From NCBI GenBank assembly GCA_003254885.1, contig QANT01001307.1, forward strand, positions 1 to 42,654: a DNA stretch of 42,654 bases, read 5' to 3'. Below the pieces are notes generated by a model, which saw nothing but the letters and a program-made list of their open reading frames with translations, ran no database searches and was not told the origin of the DNA. Source of the DNA: Purshia tridentata. Its lineage: Eukaryota; Streptophyta; Magnoliopsida; Rosales; Rosaceae. Shown here piece after piece: positions 1 through 10,363 of this stretch; position 1 is the stretch's first letter, and the number at the start of each line of letters is the position of its first letter. Position numbers and translations under genes: made by a program.

Positions 1-34
1 GCAACTTTTTCTCACCACACAGCAATCCCAAACT

Positions 35-357
35 GAGCATCTTCAGTTCTTTCTTAAAATTATCCCCAAATTTATTTTGAGGGAAAATGATATAAAATAT
101 AGTTTCAATAATTCTCCAAAATCCTCTAAAATTTGAGATTTCTCTAAAAATATTTTTCAAATTAAGTTAAATGAATGAAGTTCCTCAAACTCTCCACAAA
201 CATCCGTATTCAAATTTTAGACTAGAAACCCAAACAAATATAAGATTTAGAGCAAATTTCAACTTTAGTATTGGAGAGTATTTCCTCAAATCTAACTTTA
301 TCTCCTAAATTATCCTCAAATTATAAAAAAAATTTAAAAAAAGAACTGAAAATGCTC
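35..357. repeat. MITE-like element with imperfect terminal inverted repeats
   Basis: The left end at 35-56 reads GAGCATCTTCAGTTCTTTCT. The reverse complement of the right end (336-357) reads GAGCATTTTCAGTTCTTTTT, so the two ends pair over about 20 bases with two mismatches. The interior is AT-rich and non-coding. The size (about 320 bp), the paired ends and the lack of coding capacity fit a miniature inverted-repeat transposable element. Plant MITE and hAT-like ends often begin with GAGCAT. I see no clear flanking target-site duplication, so the exact ends and superfamily are uncertain. Confidence 0.5.
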
Positions 358-939
358 TTATTAATATAATGATATTTCGCTTTACTTAACAAATATCTTG
401 AATTTTAATCATTCATTTTTCACTTTAAAAAAAAAAAACCAATCTTTATACCAAAATAGAAAATCTAAGAGCATTTGCAATGGCGAGGATCAATAAAATT
501 TAATTGCAAAAGTTTGAACTAAAGATTAAAATAAAGACTTGTAGTGATAGAGTTTATTTTAAATTGGAGATCAATAATTTAATTCAGAGATAAAAAAATG
601 AACTCAGAAGTGAAATTCATTTCTATATCCTCTCTCTTGTTGACACATTGCATTATATCTCTTTATATTTCATATTAAATTCTTTATTTTCTTTTTAAAC
701 TGCACTGTTGCAAATAAAACTGCAATTCAATTCAATAGATATTAAAACAGTTCACAAAATTAAACCATTTAACTAAATTATTGAACAACTGTGGATCCTC
801 CAATAATAAACAACTCATATAATATATGGGTCAATTCTATTTCACCCACGCAAAATAGTCTCTCACTCTTTCATAAAAACTCTCTCCAATGGCTGTTGAT
901 TGGTTTCAAGTCCATGTACTCCAAGAAGTTGGATAAAAT
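358..939. other. AT-rich intergenic region, 5' flank of the LPP-epsilon gene
   Basis: No coding sequence is supported here. The stretch is AT-rich and should contain the promoter and 5' UTR of the + strand gene starting at 940. At 470-485 there is a GAGCATTTGCAATGG motif that resembles another MITE end, but I could not find a convincing matching right end. Short open frames between 791 and 940 are overlapping non-homologous frames. Confidence 0.5.
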
Positions 940-2960
940 ATGTCATCAGCAACCGCCAATTTTCGCCAACCCAATCTCGAACTCTTTCCCCGCGGTTCTT
1001 GTATCCTAAAATCTGTGAAATCCATATGTTCTCCAAGAATTCCCACCTCAAAATTGTCCTTCTCCGGTGGATTATCTCCCAAGAAAGCAGGTTCAGGGAG
1101 GAACAGAGCCATGGGTCCCAACTCCATTGAGCTGAACAGAATGCTCCCTCTTAGGAACGTTAATAGTGATGAAGGCGTTGGAGCGCTTCGACAAGAGGAT
1201 TACATTGATGGGTCTTCAGATTTGAGTCCTTTGATTGTGGATAATGGCGTGGAATCCACTCTAAATCGACTGGTTGGTAATATCTACTTTTTCTCTCAAT
1301 CATGGTTTTTGCTTTCATGAGAGTTCTGGGTTTTGCATTCAGTTGGTTCGTGAGAGTTCTGTTAGGAATTATTTGGTTTGGGTAATTAGAATTTTGTATC
1401 ATTTGGATTACACGTTGAAACATGTTTTCTGAGCTTTATGTAAATTGTTGTGGCTTGGTTTGGACACAGAGCAAGTGGGTTGTGTCTCTTGTTTTTGCTG
1501 TTGTGATTCTATGGAGGCATGATGCAGAAGCCATTTGGGCTGCCATGGGGTCTGTTGTAAATACTTTGGTATCTGTTACACTCAAACGGATACTAAACCA
1601 AGATAGACCTGCTCACTCATTGAGATCTGAGCCTGGAATGCCTTCTTCACATGCCCAATCCATCTTCTACATTTCTGTGTTCATTATTGTTTCAGGTAAG
1701 AGAGACTCTTATATGTTCTTGAGTTTAGGAGCACTTATGAATACAAATGGGTTGAAGTTCATAAATTTCTCTGTTGACTGAATGCTTTAGGTTGGGATTT
1801 AAGGTCTGTCTGTAAGATATAAGATGCTGATTGGTGTAGAAGAAACTACCATGAACATGTTGCTGTAGAATAGTTTGCAGTATAACTATTATGAATTTTC
1901 ATACTTTATATAGTAATCAGTGAAATATTGGTAAAAAGAATTATTCAGCAGCGGTTTAATGAATCATTTTTTGTGGGATATCGAATTCATCTATAATGTT
2001 TCATTGTGGAAGATTACATTATTAGGAATTTTCCTACTATGACTTTGTCAGGCAAAAGAGACGCATTCCAGAAGACAGTGAGCTATAGCCACATAGGATT
2101 GTAATCACATCTGCAACCAGTGTGATATCGCGGAAAAATAAGCTAAACAATGGTTTAATTAATCATTTTTCATGGGATATCAAATTAATCTTCAAGTAGC
2201 ATGTGGAAGAGTACATCTTTAGGATTTTGTTGTACGACTCTGTCTCAGTTTCAGGCCATGCTCCATCATCTTCATCACCCCTTTTTCACAAACTTGTGCC
2301 GTCAAATAGTTTGTGATTCTTTCTGGAATTATTGCATTCCTGTGGAACACATAAATACACCCTCAAATTTAGAGAGTGGAGTTTTCTTGTTGGTCTTAAT
2401 GAGAATCCGCATGTAGTTTTCTTGTTCTTGTTAGCCAATATTGCAATTTGCTAGCTTTATTTAGGCATCTAATGCTGTTGCTCTGTGTGCTATTGTAGTT
2501 GTGGAATGGCTTGGGATAAATGTAATTACCCTGATCATTAGTGGGCTTGCCTTAGCATTTGGTTCATATCTTGTAAGTATTCCATCTCGATCTGCTTTCA
2601 GTTAAATGCATCATAGAATCTATGCTTTGGCGCTTAGCTTACATATTTGAGTGTTCAAGTGTTGGATCTGAAGTTAAAAGAATTGGAAGGGATAGGTTGC
2701 TTACTTGTATCTTTTATTATTTGTGTTTGCAGTCATGGTTGCGAGTCTCACAACGACTCCATACACCTAGTCAAGTGGTGGTTGGTGCTACATTGGGATC
2801 CCTTTTCTCCATTTTTTGGTACTGGTCATGGAATGCTGGTGTGCATGAAGCATTTATTTCCAATTTATGGGTTCGAATAGTTGTTTTTTTGGGTGCTGCT
2901 GTATTTTGCCTAGGATTTCTTTTGTATGTAATTCGTTATTGGATTAGGGATGAACGATGA
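940..2960 (+). CDS. LPPE: Lipid phosphate phosphatase epsilon, chloroplastic (PAP2 superfamily), 4 exons
   Basis: Plastid phosphatidate phosphatase, which dephosphorylates phosphatidic acid to diacylglycerol in the chloroplast envelope for galactolipid synthesis (family knowledge). Exons by eye: 940-1272, 1470-1695, 2499-2572, 2733-2960. All introns are GT-AG, the phases close, and the product is 286 aa. The first about 110 residues are Ser/Arg-rich and lack membrane segments, as expected of a transit peptide. PAP2 motif C1 is KRILNQDRP (about 150-158), and C2 contains PSSH (169-172). C3 is R215-x5-H221, but the usual Asp after H-x3 is Gln225. Several hydrophobic segments follow W114, and the tail is basic (YWIRDER). 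The exon 1 donor at 1273 was chosen over the nearby GT at 1277 because only it keeps the frame and gives LNRL-SKW. The gene converges on the PPR gene at 3142. Arabidopsis LPPE2 (At5g66450, from memory) is the likely positional counterpart. Confidence 0.93.
1951..2260 (+). repeat. Diverged tandem duplication inside intron 2 of the LPP-epsilon gene
   Basis: Two related segments start at 1953 and 2152 (period about 199 bases). They share GGTTTAAT-AATCATTTTT, then GGGATATC-AATT, TGTGGAAGA-TACAT and a TCAG near the end, with many substitutions and small indels. Both are intronic (intron 1696-2498). The open frame over the second copy (2201-2416) is not supported as coding. Confidence 0.65.
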
Positions 2961-2972
2961 ACTATGTAAATT

Positions 2973-2978
2973 AATAAA
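2973..2978 (+). terminator. Candidate poly(A) signal of the LPP-epsilon gene
   Basis: An AATAAA hexamer lies 13 bases after the stop codon in an AT-rich stretch. Plant near-upstream elements are loose, so other sites before 3142 could also be used. Only 181 bases separate this stop codon from that of the convergent PPR gene. Confidence 0.4.
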
Positions 2979-3141
2979 CAATAATATTAAGATGCAAATC
3001 TTCTTCTGTTCCACCACAGACTGATCTCATGTAATGCTTCTCTATATGGTAAACTGGTAGTGAATTCAATATGCATCGGATTGAAATGGATGAACTTCAT
3101 CCAATTGGAGAGGTAAACTTCAAATTGCAATGGATTAAATA

Positions 3142-5274
3142 CTAATCTTCAACATCAATTAATGAAGAACCCATTTCCTGAATGGCAATTTCTGCCTTTG
3201 AAGCTAGTAATTCCAGCACACTGTATATATCATCACCTTGTGGATGAGACCTATCCCCTGCAACAAATGCAGAAACCTGATCCTTGACCTTTATCCAAGA
3301 CCATCCCGGCTCCTTAATTACACCCTTTAATCTCATCATTTTCCTTACATCTGCTGCTTCCCTCCACTTTCCTTTGGCAGCATATATATTAGCCAGGGTT
3401 ATGTGAGTCCCTGCACAATTTGGATCTAACTTAAGTGTCTCCTCTGCAGCACGTATTGCACAGTCAACATCACCGTGGAGTCTACATGCTCTAAGCAGAG
3501 TAGACCAAACAACATCATCCTGTTGACATGGCATACTTCTGATCATGTGCTCTGCCTCACTTAACCGTCCAGCTCGACAGAGGAGATCAATCACGCAGCC
3601 ATAGTGTTCTTTTGAAGGATTAATCCCAAAGTCATTTCTCATTGAATTGAAATAGTGGAAACCAAGATCAACCAATCCACAATGGCAACAAGCAGCAAGA
3701 ACACCGATGAAGGTCACTGAGTCTGGTTTCAGACCAACCCTAGGAATCTTCTCAAACAAATCAATGGCTTCTTGGTAGTACCCATGTTCAGCATATCCAT
3801 TAATCATGGCCGTCCATGAAATTATATCATTATGTTCTGTCACATCAAAGATTTTTTCCGCTTCTTTTATACTTCCACATTTTGAATACATATTGACTAG
3901 AGCACTTTGTACCATAGATGTACACTCGAAACCAACAGACAGGACATGACCGTGCAGTTGCCTCCCTTGCTCAAGCATTGCCATGCTTCCACAAACACTC
4001 AATACACTAGCAAGAGCAAACTCATTTGGTTTTGGTCCTTCCCTTCTCATCCACGAAAAATACTGAAAAGCTTCTTCGCCATAACCTCCTTGAGAATACC
4101 CTGCAATTACAGTGCTCCATGAAACAATATCTTTTGTGCCCATCTCATGAAACACGGTTGAAGCTGAAGCCAAACGCCCACATTTGAAATACATGGTTAC
4201 AATGGAATTTCCCACCGACAAATAATCCACAAGACCCATGCGTAAAATGTGCGCATGTAATTGTTCACCCAATTCAACTCTAGCAAGATTGGCACATCCA
4301 GAGATAACAGCTGCAAAAGTGTATTCATTAGGACTCACACCACACTCCTGCATTCTTTTAAATGCTTTGATTGCACGGTCCTCTTGACCTATCCAAACAT
4401 ATGTTGTAATAATTGATGTCCATGAAACAACATCCTGTGTCCTCATCTTTGAAAACAACTGCAACCCATAACATAATTTGCCACATTTGTTGTACATAGT
4501 AGAAAGAGAGTTGGCTACAAATGAGTTCTCATCAAACCCCTTCTTCATTGTTTGTGTGTGAATCGCTCTCCCATAATTCAAAGCACCCAAATCAGCGCAT
4601 GCCTTCAATGAGATGGCAAATGCATATGCGTCATACTGGACATTTGACTTCCACATTTCAGAAAAATATACCAACCCCTCCACATTGTAACCGGCACGAA
4701 CAAGCCCTGTTATAATGGTAGTCCAAGATACCACATTTCTTATCGGCATTTGATCGAAGACTCTACAGCCTTGCTCAATCTTACTAATCTTCATATACAT
4801 GTCGAGAAGAGCACTACCCACAAAGACTGAATTCACGAAACCCGATTTTATCGAGTACCCATGTACTAGTTCCCCATAAGACAAGTTCATACCAAGTCCA
4901 CAAGCCTTAAGTGCAACACTAAGAACAAAGGGATCCATGCAGAGTCCAGGCAGAACCCACATGTTCGAGAACAAAGCTAATGCTTCAGAGGCATCGGAAA
5001 CACTTACGTAGCCCGAAATCATATTGGTCCATGAAATCTCATCTCTATGAGGCATTTTATCGAACATTTTCCGAGCCTCTCCAACATTACCAATTTTAAC
5101 TAGCTGCTTCAACTGAGCGTTGAGTTCAAGCATATCTAAATAATTACCCAAATGGGTTTTCTGCTCTAGCTGGTCTGGTTTCGCTTCCCAAAGCAGAAGG
5201 TTTCTACATTCTGTATAAGCACTGGTTGAACATGTAAATATTCTTCGAATACGAGGTCTAACTGATAAAACCAT
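3142..5274 (-). CDS. PLS-class pentatricopeptide repeat protein (E/E+ type), intronless, At3g47840-like
   Basis: Predicted organellar RNA-binding protein of 710 aa in a single exon, as is usual for plant PPR genes. Tandem 31-36-residue repeats run from about residue 50 to 610, with recurring S/P-type signatures such as ARKMFDKMPHRDEISWTNMI, VVSWTTIITGLV and DIISWTAMINGY. Group end motifs such as FVGSALLDMY and MYSKCGSIKEAEKIF recur. The C-terminus carries an E motif (from DDVVWSTLLRACRLHGD through LANIYAAKGKWREAADVRKM) and an E+-like segment (EPGWSWIKVKDQVSAFVAGDRSHP), but no DYW deaminase domain. The N-terminus (MVLSVRPRIRRIFTC) is Arg-rich and acid-free, like an organellar targeting peptide. 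E/E+ proteins usually specify C-to-U RNA editing sites with a separate deaminase. The target cannot be read from sequence here. From memory it resembles Arabidopsis At3g47840. No frame breaks are seen. Confidence 0.92.
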   Translation of the reverse strand: MVLSVRPRIRRIFTCSTSAYTECRNLLLWEAKPDQLEQKTHLGNYLDMLELNAQLKQLVKIGNVGEARKMFDKMPHRDEISWTNMISGYVSVSDASEALALFSNMWVLPGLCMDPFVLSVALKACGLGMNLSYGELVHGYSIKSGFVNSVFVGSALLDMYMKISKIEQGCRVFDQMPIRNVVSWTTIITGLVRAGYNVEGLVYFSEMWKSNVQYDAYAFAISLKACADLGALNYGRAIHTQTMKKGFDENSFVANSLSTMYNKCGKLCYGLQLFSKMRTQDVVSWTSIITTYVWIGQEDRAIKAFKRMQECGVSPNEYTFAAVISGCANLARVELGEQLHAHILRMGLVDYLSVGNSIVTMYFKCGRLASASTVFHEMGTKDIVSWSTVIAGYSQGGYGEEAFQYFSWMRREGPKPNEFALASVLSVCGSMAMLEQGRQLHGHVLSVGFECTSMVQSALVNMYSKCGSIKEAEKIFDVTEHNDIISWTAMINGYAEHGYYQEAIDLFEKIPRVGLKPDSVTFIGVLAACCHCGLVDLGFHYFNSMRNDFGINPSKEHYGCVIDLLCRAGRLSEAEHMIRSMPCQQDDVVWSTLLRACRLHGDVDCAIRAAEETLKLDPNCAGTHITLANIYAAKGKWREAADVRKMMRLKGVIKEPGWSWIKVKDQVSAFVAGDRSHPQGDDIYSVLELLASKAEIAIQEMGSSLIDVED

Positions 5275-5543
5275 GTTCTGTTAATTGGGTGACCATGCGA
5301 AGCATTTGGCGCCTAAGTTTTAGAAGTGAAGAAATGTTTTTTCTTTCCTGTTATTTCGTATAATGGGCCTATGGAGGCCCATGGTTGTCCAAGGATATGA
5401 GTCATGGGTTGGATTTGACTGGCCTTGCCGCATGTGGACTTTTAAAAGATTTTTCTATTGTGCGGAAGCCGCATAAGGAACACTGAACAGGCGCGGGAAG
5501 GAATGTCGAAGAATAGTTAATCAGGGTTCATTTGATAAACCGT

Positions 5544-5664
5544 ATTGGACTAGAATTTTTTTTTTTCATTATAGGAGAGGGGGTGGATTCGAACCCGAAT
5601 ATGTAGCAAGAAAGTTTTTGTCCTCGGTCAATTAGATCAACTCCAATTTACTTATTAGACTAGA
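5544..5664 (-). mobile_element. tRNA-derived SINE, minus orientation, probably 5'-truncated
   Basis: Read on the minus strand, the element contains a Pol III B-box-like sequence (GGGTTCGAATCC, + strand 5585-5596). It ends in a poly(A) tail, seen as an 11-T run at 5556-5566. The flanks form an imperfect target-site duplication: ATTGGACTAGA at 5544-5554 and ATTAGACTAGA at 5654-5664, one mismatch in eleven. The body is only about 100 bp and the A box (around 5621-5640) is degenerate. Confidence 0.6.
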
Positions 5665-6332
5665 CTCTATTATGTTTTGTATAATATAGTTTGGTCCACT
5701 AAAGCTTCCAAATAAGCTCTAAATGTTATAATAATATGCAGATAATTGTATTGATCATCTCATTAAATATGATCTATACCTAACTGATAAAGAAAGTAAT
5801 CATGTTGATTGTGTGAACCCTATTACTATTCATGACATAAATTTGTGATTAAATAGCCTTAAATGGAAGCCACATTAATTGAGCCCCTCTGTTATTTGAA
5901 AAGGGTATATTATAATATTAAGAACAGACATTTCCTTTGATGTTGTTTTGCTCTTGATCCAATATACATGTAAGTTGTCGAATCACAAAGAGAAAGTAAC
6001 ACAAGAACAAGTTATCAGCTTCATTTTGCACTTGATGGAATGAAATAAACAAGTACGAGGTTATCTAGTTTCTTATAAACCAGAAGATTTCCTAAACAAC
6101 TCAGTTCACACTTAACAACAAGGGAAAGAAACCACTGGCCCCAAAGCTTGAGTTGTAGGAAATGAGCCAAAAATATGTATCAACACAAGTTACCCTCTTG
6201 GACGAAATACATTCATTTGAATCATCTCTAAAAGGGAAACCATAACAGGAATTAACCTCCCAAGGTACTTTAATCTGACTCTACTTGACACTGAAACATG
6301 ATTCAAGCACTTGTAGGTACTGATGCATTTGA
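5665..6332. other. Intergenic region: upstream flank of the PPR gene and 3' flank of the mannanase gene
   Basis: AT-rich sequence with no supported coding frame. The part nearest 6332 should hold the mannanase 3' UTR, since that gene ends at 6333 on the minus strand. The PPR gene 5' flank lies from 5275 to the SINE. I see no other recognisable element. Confidence 0.5.
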
Positions 6333-8577
6333 TCAATTTCCTATACGCTTGCCTTTGTTTCTAGCCAACCATTCGGCCCTTCTGATGGCCCTTGCCCTCT
6401 TCCACCTCTGAGCATTTCTTATCCTGGCAAATATCTTTCGAATCTGATAGAGCTTGCGAGATTGCTGAGCAATTATATTTGCAGTTGAGGGACTCTGGCT
6501 CAGAACTATGTCGTACCCATCACGGAAAGGGTCCATACCTTCAGTGAGAAGCTGCCAGAACAGGCCACCACCAGCAGCTCCTCCTCTTTTGGCTGAAGAG
6601 TATATCTTGAAGTATACAGTTTTGAAGAGCTGGTCTCTTTGGTAGGTGCTGAACCCGGGATCTTTCCAAGATTTCCCAAATTCTGTAATCAAAATCGGCT
6701 TTCGAAGAATGTACTGCGCATCTTGGATGTGGTTGTTGAGCCAGTTGTCCATGAAAGAGAGTTGGGATTGATCATTTGAGCTAGGCAACCTGCTCATGCA
6801 ACACAAATGGTATAACAACACCGCCGGTCAAGAAGTTGAACCATGGAATGCTAAGTTATAGCAACATTGAGCCTTATTAAATTCAGTACTAATGGCATTT
6901 ATTAGTGGCTTTATAATTAGAGAGTTTTTCATGAAGAATTGCTCGATAATCAAGTTATATAATTTGAGTATGGCTTTCTAGTCAGGATATTCCCTCTAAT
7001 ATTTTGATGAAAGTTGAAGTGGTCCTGAAAGTAAAGAGCAGATTTACCATTGATCAGGATAAGAGTGAAGTGTTGCAAAATCAATGCCAGGGATTTGATT
7101 ATTTTCAATGAAGTCTGTTCCTGAATTGATACCAGGATTGAGTCTCATCTTCTGAGGTGTTTTGTGTCCATAAAATCCCTCCAGACCAACTTCCAGTAGG
7201 TGATTTCTGTCTATTGACTTCACATGATAAGCCATTTCCTTTATCCAAGCCTGTTATGAGCAAATATTAGTAAAAATTATCATGAAAAAAGTGCAATAAA
7301 AGGAAAAGCCATCCTAAAATGAAAAATGCATGCATGCATAAATAAGAACTGGTACCTGCAATCAATGAGTAGTTATACATCAATATTTTTCCATCTGTAG
7401 CATTTAAGCATAGGTTATGTTTTTCACAGAGAGGCTTAAAGGTTGGTGGGTGGGGATATGAACACCTTAATGGCTAACCAAGCAAGTGCTGATTATTGGT
7501 CAAGTCAGATTAATATCTTGCATTTTTTCTTGTTTCTAGAAACTTGGTCTAAGAATATATAGATTAAATTCAAAAAGAAAGCAAATTTAAGATTATAAAA
7601 TAATGTCATGTTATTGATAAGAAAGATGAAATTAGATAAAGAGCTTGTTTTGTTTACCTGAATAGTCCTTCCAGAAGGATCTGATTGGCATCTAGGCTCG
7701 TTAATAAGCTCCCAGGCCATAATTGTTGGGTCATCTTTATAATGAACTCTAGTATAGCTGTTATATCTGTTAACAACAGTCTGCAAAATGGTAGATGCAA
7801 ATTAGAACTGGAAATCCTGTGCATCACATCTCATAAAAGGAAAGGCTTATCACAATCAGACTGTTATTCCTTCACAGAAATCATTTCCAGACTTGGAAAA
7901 AAGAAACTGGATAAAACATGATTTTCTTAACTCTTATAGTAATTAAATAATGTGCACTTTCACTTACATTTACATGGTTCTTGTAGTAACCCTTAACAAC
8001 AGGGTTCCTATAGAAATCATCATCAGATGTCAGGTACTGCCCCTGACTTCTTGCCCAGTTCACATACTGCTTCCTTCCACCAAAGCTCTCATAGTTGTTC
8101 ACCAAACTTAATATGAGCTTAATCCCATACCTTCTGGCCTCGGCTATAACAAAATCCAACCCCTTCAAAGTTTCAAACCAACCCAAAATTCACACCATTA
8201 GTGGGAACTTTAAAGATCTAAAAGAAGAAACAATGAATTAGTATGAGAGAAACCTTAAACATTTGCTCATTGTAGGAGCCAGGAGAGTACTGAAGAGGTT
8301 TGTAACCTCCATCACTGAAAGCCCAAGTTCTAGCCACAGTGAGCCCATGGCTAGTTGCTTCATGAAAGGCAGCAGAAACTTTGTGCCTCTGAGATGGGTC
8401 AGAAGCCACATACATCAACCAGTAGCCATTGAAGCCATTTGCATAGTAGGGGCTTCCATTCAGTAGAAAATTCACTCCCCTGGTTCGGATGAACCCATCA
8501 CCTGCTTCAACATGGATGTGAGACCATTGTTGATGGATCAAAAGGGCTAAAAGAAGAGCCAAAGCTAGATGCTTCAT
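6333..8577 (-). CDS. MAN7: Mannan endo-1,4-beta-mannosidase, GH5 family, 5 exons (MAN7-like)
   Basis: Secreted endo-beta-mannanase that cleaves internal beta-1,4 bonds of (galacto)(gluco)mannans in the cell wall. Exons in minus-strand order: 8577-8254, 8162-7968, 7780-7658, 7250-7048, 6789-6333. All are GT-AG and the product is 433 aa. An N-terminal signal peptide is clear ([18 protein letters not shown], cleavage near residue 24-26). GH5 landmarks: [20 protein letters not shown] near the mature N-terminus, the acid/base Glu201 in WELINEP, and the nucleophile Glu318 in ILITEFGKS. The last about 35 residues are very rich in Arg/Lys ([20 protein letters not shown]), beyond the catalytic barrel. 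Both catalytic residues are present with no breaks, so it should be active. The gene symbol rests on recall and on position two genes from an LPP-epsilon gene, as At5g66460 is in Arabidopsis. Another MAN paralogue is the alternative. Confidence 0.92.
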
Positions 8578-8618
8578 CTTTCTTGGTGTGAAGTAAAGAA
8601 TGATGAATCTGTTGCTGA

Positions 8619-8627
8619 TTTATATAA
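8619..8627 (-). promoter_or_regulatory. TATA box of the mannanase gene
   Basis: On the minus strand the sequence reads TTATATAAA about 42 bases upstream of the ATG at 8577. A transcription start about 30 bases downstream would leave a very short 5' UTR. The position and sequence fit a canonical plant TATA box; function is inferred. Confidence 0.6.
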
Positions 8628-9787
8628 GCTCTGCATAAGAAAGAAGAGGCTATTAAAGGTGGTTTTCTATAGCCTGAAAATTAAATTTGTCTTCTTACAA
8701 CTGCAATAAAATAAATAAGAAGAAAAAAACAGTAACCGACACGAGAGGAACTGATGCATACCCCTTTGAGGTGAAACCAAGCCCTGAAAATGAAACAAAT
8801 TTATCATCCTGCACCTTCGGCCTCGAGGTATATTTCTTGACCCAAATTTACTGTAAACAGAGGCCTTTTCCTACTGTGCTTGGTTTAACCAATGCTACAT
8901 ACCAACATTAAAGACACACACCAAACAAATGGTCATCCTAGTCAGTAACTCAGCTGACTGCCTAGCACCAACCATGCACAAAAGATCATGGTGAGATACA
9001 CAAGATTACTTTCTAGACCCAACTGATGTATAATGCTATTGTACCATGCCATAATTAATGTGATACCAAGTTATCAAGGGGACTCCTTTCTTTTTCTGTC
9101 CCATGCCAAACATGTGGGGTTCCTTGGAAAAGAAGTTACGAAAGGTTTTCAAATCAACATTAAACGCAGACTTTCTCCTTGAAACTTAACAAACTTTTTA
9201 GGTGATTACCCAATAATCTCATCCTCTAATTCCCTATATGGTTTTAATAGTGTTGTGTTTGAGGTTTCAATCTTTTCCTCAACTAGAATGTGGGGTCAAA
9301 TTCTAATGCTTTACAAAATGAGCATTTGAAAAGCATTAAAGCTTGTTTCCCTTTTTCGTTTAATTTTCTGTCCATGGCACAAGTATATTTGAGAACTTCT
9401 GACCTTGGACCATGGATGATCTTAGACCCCCTTAGCCCCACTTCATCAATTGCATAGAACAATATGAAAAAGGCCAAAATGTACTATTCCTTCTTCAATT
9501 TCCCATTGCTTCTAATGTGTCCATCAATCTAGTCCACCAAAGCGTTTAACTTTGTGGATGTTATAGGCTTAGACTTATAGTTGGGGCCATGTGAGAAGCA
9601 CCTAATGCCCTTTTACATGGTCCCACTCTCCTCTTTTTGGTGTTTCTAGGTGGGACTGGGATACGGATACCACAATTCTTTCTGTAAATTTCTCAATTTT
9701 TTTTGGTAAGTTTTTCAAACAGCACCTAATCTTTACTTCCTGGCCGACATTTAATTGGCGCCATCTGTGGATCTTGACACGCTTGCG

Positions 9788-9796
9788 ACACGTGGC
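9788..9796. promoter_or_regulatory. G-box / ABRE-like motif ACACGTGGC
   Basis: ACACGTGGC matches the core recognised by bZIP factors of the ABF/ABI5 type (CACGTG plus GC). It lies about 1.2 kb upstream of the mannanase start codon on the minus strand. Endo-mannanases are often hormone-regulated in seeds, so a link is possible. At this distance a chance match is also plausible. Confidence 0.3.
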
Positions 9797-10088
9797 GTGC
9801 CATGTCTATTCATGCGATGCAATGAAAGTGAAAGTGGTTGGTCATCATTCAATTACATGAAGCATCCCATGTTCTGGGCCATTCTTTGTATGTTTGCACA
9901 ACACTAACTAAGATGCGCATAGACGTATCCTTCACTTATGGAAGGGTAAGTCAGGGCCCATTAAGATTCACAAAGCCTGGGCTGAACATAATCAGATTCT
10001 ACAAGTGGGTTTCAAGTTCTTTGATGGGATAACAATGGAAAGTGAAAATTGCCATTGGGCTCACATCACAAATCCATACCATTACTCA

Positions 10089-10110
10089 AGAGAGAGAGAG
10101 AGAGAGAGAT
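10089..10110. repeat. (AG)n microsatellite
   Basis: An uninterrupted AG dinucleotide run of about eleven units in the 3' flank of the Era GTPase gene. Confidence 0.9.
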
Positions 10111-10363
10111 TACTGAAGGTACTTTCTACATGTAACAAAACCTTGGCCTTGGGAAAATGCCATGCTTACAGGAATGCTTGAGACTATCTTCCCAATGAGA
10201 TTACAACTATTCCCTAACTCCAGCTAACAAAAAGAATTGGAAGGCTTCCCTGTTCATCAAGAGCATCAGAACCCTTTCAGTGATAACAGACAATCATGTA
10301 ACTAGAGCCATCCTCACTTGCGTTTTTCCAATGGATATGGACAAGTTGCAAATGCCCCCGTCA

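Larger units (their letters stand above)
8628..10363. other. Intergenic region between the Era GTPase 3' end and the mannanase promoter
   Basis: About 1.7 kb without supported coding sequence. It contains a G-box/ABRE at 9788-9796, a short LTR-like motif at 9754-9770, and an (AG)n microsatellite at 10089-10110. The part next to 10364 should contain the Era GTPase 3' UTR. Open frames at 9283-9477 and 9838-10032 show no recognisable protein and are not supported. Confidence 0.5.

Noticed and set aside
468-780. Possible second MITE beginning with GAGCATTTGCAATGG
   Set aside because: The only candidate partner (a TTGCAA-containing stretch near 710) matches over about seven bases, too little to define an element.
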